DNA of 64,000 bases from Whitmania pigra (lineage: Eukaryota; Annelida; Clitellata; Hirudinida; Haemopidae), in the NCBI GenBank assembly GCA_021613335.1, contig JAJTWR010000362.1, positions 862,501-926,500 on the forward strand. The letters run 5' to 3'. The notes under the pieces are model-generated. The model had not been told where the DNA came from. It saw only the letters and a list, made by a program, of their open reading frames with translations, and ran no database searches. A program made the translations under genes and the position numbers. Positions 57,607 through 64,000 of the stretch are shown one piece after another (the first letter of the stretch is position 1; each line of letters starts with the position of its first letter).

Positions 57607-59397
57607 GATGATGACAACACCGATGACATTGATGACGACATCGATGATGATGTAGATGATGATGATGACGATGACGATGATGTAGATGTTGCTGCTGCTG
57701 CTGATAATGATGACGTTTATGGTGACGAGTTATTAAAAGAAGATCGGTTGCCCAATCGATCAGAACAAAGTGGCACGCGTGGAGAGATGATGAGCCAATC
57801 AAAAGAAAGAGGAGAGACAAACAGACAGACAGACAGACAGATACACAGACACACAGACAGACAGACAGACGGACGGAGGGCAAAGAGAGAACCTGGATGG
57901 ACTTTGATTGGAAAGTTTGGTCGACTGGAGTGTTTGGAAATTCGTCGAGAGGGATCCAGCGGGTTTGCCTGTTTGCACAGGGTATATCGGCAGGAGAGGG
58001 GGGTGTGTTTGCGCCCAATCGTCCTTTATCTCTTCCACGTCCATTAATTCCTGATGATGATGATGATGATGACGACGATGATGACGACGACGATGATGAT
58101 GACGACGACGATGATGACGACGACGATGATGACGACGACGATGATGATGATGACGACGATGATGATGACAACGAGGACGAAATTAAATTATCATCATCAC
58201 TTTCTTCATCATCGTCGTCGTCGTCGTCATCACCCTATACTGCCTGCACACGAGCATGGGAACTCTGGTGGGCCGTGCGGCCTGCGGTGTGTAAATCACT
58301 CAGATAAGCTGTTTGCTCCGAGCCCGAAATCCTTTTCTATCATTTACCTAGCCCCATTAAATCATCTCCTCTTCTTTCTTTATCGTCGATCCATCCATTC
58401 ATCTTTTCGTAATTAATTTTTTTTCCATCCGTCAACAGGTGAGATTTCGTTTGATCGATTTGAACTTAATCCAAAAGAAAAAAAAAGATAAAAAAAGTTG
58501 TTTTATTTTGTTTAAATTCGATTGTTTTTATTTTGGATTTATTGGTGACATTACGAAACATTATGAGAGTCGTAGCTTTTGTATCGTAGATTGGAAACAT
58601 CTACAAAAGATCTACAACACTTATTCTATCAGCCATCAACACTTTCAATAAATTTAAATAAACAAAAAATAAAATTTAATAAATAATTTAAATTTAAATA
58701 AATAAAAATTTTGAAGTAATTTTCACAAAATCCAGATGTTCTGAGCCCAAAATTCGTCAAGAAGAAGATATGACCCGTGAGTTTAATTAGCTAACAATGA
58801 CTTAATTCTGGAATTTTCGGTCTTGTTTCACGTGTCAAATAGTCGTCTATTGATTGGCTGACAACCATCACCAAGGTTTCAGACAATGGCGTCTGAAATG
58901 CCGATTAGCCATTACACGCAGGCCTGGCATACTCGGTAGGTTTTAAAATAGAATGTAGTTCTCGTTCGTAATGTTTACAAATATTTTATTAGGATGCAAA
59001 AATTATTTAGATTTAGAGTTGTTTGTTTTTTTATTATCAGCAGGTGAAGGTTCATTACGACAAGAAAATATGGATATTCGAGTTAATCGAAAAAAAAGTT
59101 TTAAATAATTTTAATTATTTTTTATTATTTTAAAATTATAAAAATATTTTCTTTTAATTTGAAAATGTTCAAATGCTCAGTAATTTCTAAAAAAAAAAAA
59201 AGTCAAAACGAGATTTAGTTTTCATCGATCATGTTTTCTGTCCGTTTCTCGCGTCGTGTTCGAAATTACATCCACTGCTAAACGTAGTTGGCCAGAAATA
59301 ACTTATTTACGTAAATGAACAAGCCGATGACAGCTGGAAGCTCTGATTAAATAACGTTTTAATGTAATTTAACAACATTTCGGTAGCTTTAAGTAGG
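55962..59397. other. Intergenic region between the NK2.1 gene and the small secreted-protein gene
   Basis: Holds (ATC)n at 56430-56556, a GTC/ATC tract at 56740-56830, (GGGT/GGAT)n near 57420-57490, (GAT)n at 57573-57690, (ACAG)n at 57815-57872 and (GAT/GAC)n at 58050-58170. The long poly-Asp and poly-Ser frames here come from these repeats. No gene was recognised. As the upstream flank of a developmental regulator it may hold enhancers. Confidence 0.6.
57573..58170. repeat. Cluster of (GAT)n, (ACAG)n and (GAT/GAC)n repeats
   Basis: Three arrays within 600 bp: GAT-rich 57573-57690, a tetranucleotide ACAG array 57815-57872, and a GATGACGAC-type array 58050-58170 with its own subrepeat of about 15-18 bp. 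Frames of more than 170 codons on both strands are artefacts of these repeats. Confidence 0.9.
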
Positions 59398-60178
59398 ATG
59401 AAGTTCGGGTCGGCAGTACTGGCTTCACTAGTGTGTTTCTACATTGAAATATCCTTGACTACGTTCGACATGACACTGGGACATGCTCAGTATCTGGCCG
59501 ATCATTTGACAGATCGTGAATGCAAAGAATTGATTGTGATTTTAATGCGATACTCGTCAGTCGACGATGTACCAAAGTTGTCTTGTCTCAGAAACTTCCT
59601 GATGTGGGATAGAAGTTCAGGAAGAGGCCAGTCAAGTGTGGTTCTGAGAATACCTCTGAAGAGGGTAGGAATGGATTATCAATGTGTCTAAGAATACTAA
59701 ATTACCTAGTTGATATTAGCCAAAGTATTTAGTTGTTATTAAAGTCATCTAATTATCATTATACCAAGTTGTCTTGTTTTTTAAATCTATCTTTAAATCT
59801 TACAAATGAGAAGAGTATTTTGACATGGTTTGGTTGTAAATGGGCATGATTAAGACATGCTGTTAGAGATAAATGCTCCTTAGCTTAACAAATAGCAATG
59901 ATTTGGGGTTAGGTACAATTCTGGTATAAATTTTGACCGGTTAGTTGGTGCAAATATTGTCTTTTTGTCAGATTGGCAGAGAGGACCTGGCAAATGATTT
60001 GGACAAGATGGTGGACAAGGAAATGGCTTTCCGTTTCGAGAATTCTCCTTTCCGCGTCCGTGATTCGAAGCGCCGTGATCTTTCGCCGGGTGAAAAAGAG
60101 ATGAAGAATGACAAAATATTGAAACACATGATCGAGGAATATATACAAGAGGCTGAAGATGATGATGGAGGTCAATGA
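59398..60178 (+). CDS. Small secreted death-fold-like protein (2 exons, 157 aa)
   Basis: Exons 59398-59664 and 59972-60178 join in phase 0. The first residues (MKFGSAVLASLVCFYIEIS) form a signal peptide. The mature part resembles a death-domain-like helical fold seen in small secreted arthropod proteins of unknown function: HLTDRECKELIVIL, then LSCLRNFLMWD, then across the splice LKR-IGREDLANDLDKMV. The last element is similar to the IGR.DLA..L helix ending many death folds. The C-terminal tail is charged and acidic (EAEDDDGGQ). The family assignment is from memory of pattern only. The two cysteines at CKEL and LSCLR could pair. Function unknown. Confidence 0.6.
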
Positions 60179-60399
60179 AAGGAGTCATTAAATTATTCAT
60201 GAAACTATATCATGGTGAAGGTTTAACTGGGTAGTTGATATTGTTTTGTGACTGATTCCAACCCTAATTCCTCACCCTTGTCACTGTTGTTGTAGTAATT
60301 TTATAATACAATCGCTAGCGGATATCACGACAGAAGTGGCCGAAAGTTTGAAATAACAATTTTACTAAGTTAATAACTGCTTAGATAATCGGTTTTAAA

Positions 60400-60709
60400 A
60401 TGAGTGCCAACACGAGCGACAGGTTGGGAATTATTAATTTGTTGTTTTTTTTTTTTGTTCTTATCGCCAGGTGCCTTCGGAAGATTGGCAGGCTTTAAGG
60501 TTTGGCATATATTCCTGTTCACGGTGGCCATATTTGCTTTTTTAGCATTCAGTTATTCGGCTTTTTTCTCGAGGATTAAATGCATCCAGAATTTCAACAA
60601 GTGGCTGGCAGGAAGCGTTCCAGTTTATTGCTGCGGCATTTTGCCCAAGAATATCGACAAGCCGTATTACGACCCTGAGATTCATACGCTTCACAGTAGC
60701 TTCATTTAA
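60400..60709 (+). CDS. 82-aa single-pass membrane protein of unknown family (2 exons)
   Basis: The only frame-consistent model uses exon 60400-60422 (MSANTSD plus two bases), a 61-bp GT-AG intron, and exon 60484-60709 entered at GGAAG|ATTGG. It gives RLAGFKVWHIFLF, a hydrophobic segment continuing TVAIFAFLAFSYSAFF, then a Cys-bearing tail with PVYCCGILP and the C-terminus YYDPEIHTLHSSFI. The more obvious acceptor CGCCAG 13 bases earlier would shift the frame into an early stop. An AATAAA at 60799-60804 supports a transcript end. I do not recognise the family. It is 221 bp downstream of the preceding small gene, on the same strand. Confidence 0.5.
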
Positions 60710-61391
60710 TGTTGAGTTTTATTCGTACGAAGTTTACGAGCGATTTTAGTATTATTTTTTTTTTAGTTTTTTAATTAAAATGGTTTTTTTTTTCGATGAA
60801 TAAACGCTTGAAATAGCAATCGATGCGGGGTCGTTACTAAGCTACGAAACGGTTTTTATCGAAGCAAAGCCTTTACCTTCATATCTTTTGCGACGCTGCT
60901 GCTAATTAATGTTTAAAAATATTAATATTTTGATGCGCTTGCCGTGCTAAATAAAGTGTAATCTATAGCTATTTTTACTTTAGTTTCACGGATACAGTTT
61001 TGTATGCTAACTCTGGTTTATTCGTACTTTATGCGAATCTCCTAAACCCAATTCCGGAGCGTTTTAAATTAAGTATCATTTATGACGTTGCTAAAATAGT
61101 AGATTCTTCAGGAATAAGCGTCCTTAGTCACGAGAAATTGAAGCACACGAGTGGAAAATATTAGGTTAGTTCTAAGGTTGCCGAGATTGTTGAATTAAAA
61201 AATGAAAAAAAATAATGCAGTAAAATCTTTAAAAAATAATTCGGATTAGTTTGTTTCTTCCAAATCCGTGCATTAGAAGACCGACGCGCACTACTTAGCA
61301 ATTGTTTGAAACGGGTGTAGTGCAGGAATTTCTTAGCAGCTTCTCGTTTCGGGAGCTTTTACGTTCAGTTTTTGTTTGAATTTCTCGAAAA
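60710..61391. other. Spacer with 3' UTR of the membrane-protein gene and upstream region of the ENOPH1-like gene
   Basis: Contains AATAAA at 60799-60804 and a second near 60950. The rest is AT-rich with no coding signal. Confidence 0.5.
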
Positions 61392-64000
61392 ATGAGCGAA
61401 TTAAGAGGAGAAAAAAGGCCCCTCGTCCAGCAAAACAGCATCCTGGAGGGAATTGCGGCCGTTTTAATTGATCTAGAAGGCGTCAGCACTCCCAACTCAT
61501 ACATAAATGTAAGTGTGCCGGCTACGACTGCCATTTTGATGTTTTGCCTTGTACGAGATTTCTCGTCGTTTAGATCGTAATTGTTCGCATTTTGGAGACG
61601 TTTCTCATCTGCAGTTTGATTATGTCAGGATTTTAGGAGAAGTTTGGCTATTTTGATGATCTTTGGTTTGAACCTGCCTGGACATGTAATCGCTTGTAAA
61701 TGTTGATGGTTTTTGTCGAATGGCATTTTGTATGAAATTTTGTTTTATATTTGTCTTTCGTAAAATGCTACAATGAGTGCAATAATGTCTTGCATGAATT
61801 AGTCCAGTGTCCATCATGGATGGTGCCTGATTGAAGGAGGGGTCACTTCTTTGTACTTGATAAATATATATCTGTGTTGCGTTACGTGTAGAATAAATTA
61901 TATTTTTGTTTATTATTATTTTTTTTTTAAATTTATTTTTAAATAGATACATTGGCTAGTTTTTGGTTTTTGCTTAAGGATTAAATTTGAAAGGCTAACC
62001 TATAATGAATGAGTCATTGATTGGTTATATTTTAACTTGTCAGGAGGGTTTAGTTTCTCACGTGAAAGAGAATCTGAAGAAGTTTTTGGAGGATCACTTT
62101 GAGGATGAGGCTGTCAAATCATCTATTGATTCACTTAGGAAGGTAGGCTCCTCCCATTCAAAGGAGGCCTCATTAATATTCATGACTCTTACTCTTAGAG
62201 GCTAGACGTCGTAAGATTACAATATTAGCTTCAAAAATCCGAAACAAACCAGGCCACGCCCACAAACTATTTCTTGGTCGTTAATTATGCATTCCATAAG
62301 TAGTTAAAACCTATCGAATGGGTCAAGAAGCGATTAACTCGAAGCAGTGGGCGTGGCCTGATTTAAAAATGAAGCTGTCAGGTGATCCATATTAACATTA
62401 GAGCTGTTGCCTTCTTGGTACGAGTTGTGGTTATTTAAGGTTATGCAAACGAGTCACAAGTGCTCACACCGAGCGAGCCGGGTTGCACGAGTGAAAGGCA
62501 AACAAACTGTTCGTGGAAATTGTTGTTGTACTAATTTTAGACCAACGGCAAGATACCGGCAGGAGAGGACAAGGCCGGAGTGGTCTCGGCAGTCTGCGAT
62601 CTCGTCGAGGGGGGCCTCGGATCGGAAGAGTCGCTGCCAGAGCTGTCACATTCTGCCATTTTGGAAGCGTTCTGGGCAGACGCTTACAAAGAAGAAGAAA
62701 TCCAGGGAGAGTGGGTATCATGATGATGATGATGATGATGATGATGATGGTAATTGTGATGGTGATGATGATTGCATTTATAAGTTTATAATAATTTTTA
62801 TAACTGAACTGTTGTTTGTCACAAAATTTGTTCTCGATGTCACTCTCAATTTCATGGACATTATTATTAATTTAATTACAATATAATTGTCGTTGATTAT
62901 TATTAATATTAATGAATTATTATTATTATTATTATTAATTTAGTTACAAGTTCACATTTCTATTCCGATTATTCAGCTTGTACGAAGATGTGGTACCACT
63001 CATAAAGGTGCTGACCTCGAACGAGGTCAAGGTCGTGTCCTACTCGTGCTCCTCTGTTGCCCTCCAGAAGTTGTTCTATGCCAACACCAACCAGGGCGAT
63101 GTCTCGCAGGTATCGTCGTCGTGATCGTTTTCATTTGAAATTTTTGATTCGTTACATGTTGTCGTGGTTACGTTATAGGTTTTAGCCTTATCGCAGTAGT
63201 AATGACGATACGGAATGATGACGATACCGAATGATGACGATGACGACGACGATGATGATGATTATTATAAATAAAGTTAGACATGATAGCAACAATCTAT
63301 TTTTTATTTATTTATAAACGATTTTAATATCCACTTCCCCCTCCCCCCAGCTCTTCTCAGACTTCCTCGTCCGCAAGAAGGCGAAGGGCAGCGGCGGAGA
63401 AGTGGCAGACGAGGTCGAGTCGCTGGTCAAGGAAAACCTGAAGATGGCGCTCAACGATGTTCTCTACATCACTCATTCTCTCGAGGGTGGGTAGGCTCGA
63501 GGGGGTCTCGGGCACGTCGGAGGTCGGGCGGGCAGAGGGCCGGCGACGTTTGAATTCCGAACGTCACGACGAGACGATTGCGCCGGTCGTCGTCGTAAAT
63601 TGCGTCGACGACATGTCGGTCGTCGTAGGTTATTTTGACGTCCGGTGGATGCCATCGATTATGTTAATTTCATGATGGTTTGTCATAAATTATGCCGATT
63701 ATTGAGCGGTCGTGGTGGTTATCATAAATTATGTTGATGTTTCAGCCTCGAAGGCAGCTGGCGAGCTGGGCATGAAGTCGTGCTTCGTGCTGAGGGACGT
63801 GGGGGACGACATCACCGAGGAGCAGTTGCAGTCGGGTGGGTGGAACGTGCCGAATGGATTTCGTCGTCTCGAATCGGGATGAATTGAACCTACGAATGAA
63901 TGAATGAATGATTGAATGGTGTTGTCATCGTCGTCAATAATCTACTACGACCTCTCGATCGTTGCAGTGCACGTCATTTCGAACCTGGACGAACTGACCG
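61392..64000 (+). CDS. Enolase-phosphatase E1-like HAD protein, catalytically altered, 3' end beyond the window
   Basis: ENOPH1/MASA acts in methionine salvage, enolising and dephosphorylating DK-MTP-1-P. Exons: 61392-61508, 62044-62142, 62541-62710, 62977-63109, 63351-63486, 63746-63835, 63968 to the window end; phases agree. Matching segments in order are VLIDLEGVSTPNSYI (family LLDIEGTTTP.SFV), HVKENLKKFLEDHF, YEDVVPLIK, YSCSSVALQKLLF (family YSSGSV.AQKLLF), NDVLYITHS (family N.ILFLTD), then A.ELGMKSCFVLRDVGD (family A...G...V.RPGN), then VISNLDEL (family SF.EL). Motif I keeps Asp and Glu but TT is VS; the SSGS motif is SCSS; the metal-binding Asp of FLTD is His. RPGN is RDVGD. So it is a diverged paralog, possibly a pseudoenzyme. 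An N-terminal extension of about 20 aa is unusual. Confidence 0.82.
62718..62752. repeat. (GAT)n microsatellite at a splice donor
   Basis: A pure GAT run begins within about 10 bp of the exon 3 donor of the ENOPH1-like gene. It is typical of this window's habit of placing GAT/ATC tracts right next to exons. Confidence 0.85.

Noticed and set aside
57508..58307. Poly-Asp and poly-Ser frames of 130-200 codons
   Set aside because: Translations of GAT/GAC and ACAG repeats; every frame through such triplet arrays stays open.
61620..61952. 110-codon minus-strand frame
   Set aside because: It sits within the first intron of the ENOPH1-like gene, is AT-rich, and has no recognisable domain.

Overview
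The window is animal nuclear DNA: long AT-rich introns, GT-AG splice sites, AATAAA signals, and genes known only from animals (Rbfox, akirin, NK2 homeobox, DMXL/rabconnectin-3). It is an invertebrate, most likely an arthropod and possibly a chelicerate. That placement rests on the reprolysin with C-terminal ShK-like modules and on a small secreted death-fold-like protein, both of which I know mainly from arthropods, so it is an inference. Introns and spacers are dominated by trinucleotide microsatellites, mostly (ATC/GAT)n and (ATT/AAT)n.

Layout. 0.3-8.0 kb, + strand: an Rbfox-type splicing regulator. Eleven exons from 1629 to 8008 join in frame to 365 codons and end in the family's C-terminus; a further 27-bp exon upstream is possible. 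10.6-13.6 kb: intronless akirin (-) and an intronless CPSF73 (CPSF3) endonuclease (+), divergent across a 520-bp spacer. 14.5-15.8 kb: decayed copies of segments that recur at 21.3-22.9 kb. 16.5-21.9 kb, + strand: a secreted ADAMTS-like zinc metalloprotease of 17 exons, whose phases all agree, with two consecutive GC-AG introns, a 4 x 78-bp coding repeat and five cysteine modules. 22.2-22.8 kb: a 5'-truncated LINE inserted in the downstream copy of the duplicated segment. 23.1-25.3 kb (-): intronless CPSF100 (CPSF2), the catalytically inactive partner of CPSF73. 28.5-51.9 kb (-): a very large DMXL/rabconnectin-3 gene of about 55 exons. 53.3-55.6 kb (-): an NK2.1-type homeobox gene of three exons. 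59.4-60.7 kb (+): two small genes, one for a secreted death-fold-like protein and one for an 82-aa single-pass membrane protein. 61.4-64.0 kb (+): an enolase-phosphatase E1 (ENOPH1/MASA)-like gene, cut by the window end, with several catalytic positions changed.

Connections. CPSF73 and CPSF100 are obligate partners in mRNA 3'-end cleavage and lie 9.6 kb apart, both without introns; the CPSF73 copy lacks the usual C-terminal domain. The other genes have no obvious shared pathway. The best leads are the short CPSF73, the degenerate ENOPH1-like protein, the tandem duplication with LINE-filled and empty sites, the GC-AG intron pair, and the cluster of TGCATG motifs in the Rbfox gene's own introns. 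Gene models were built by reading frames and splice phases by eye, without transcripts.
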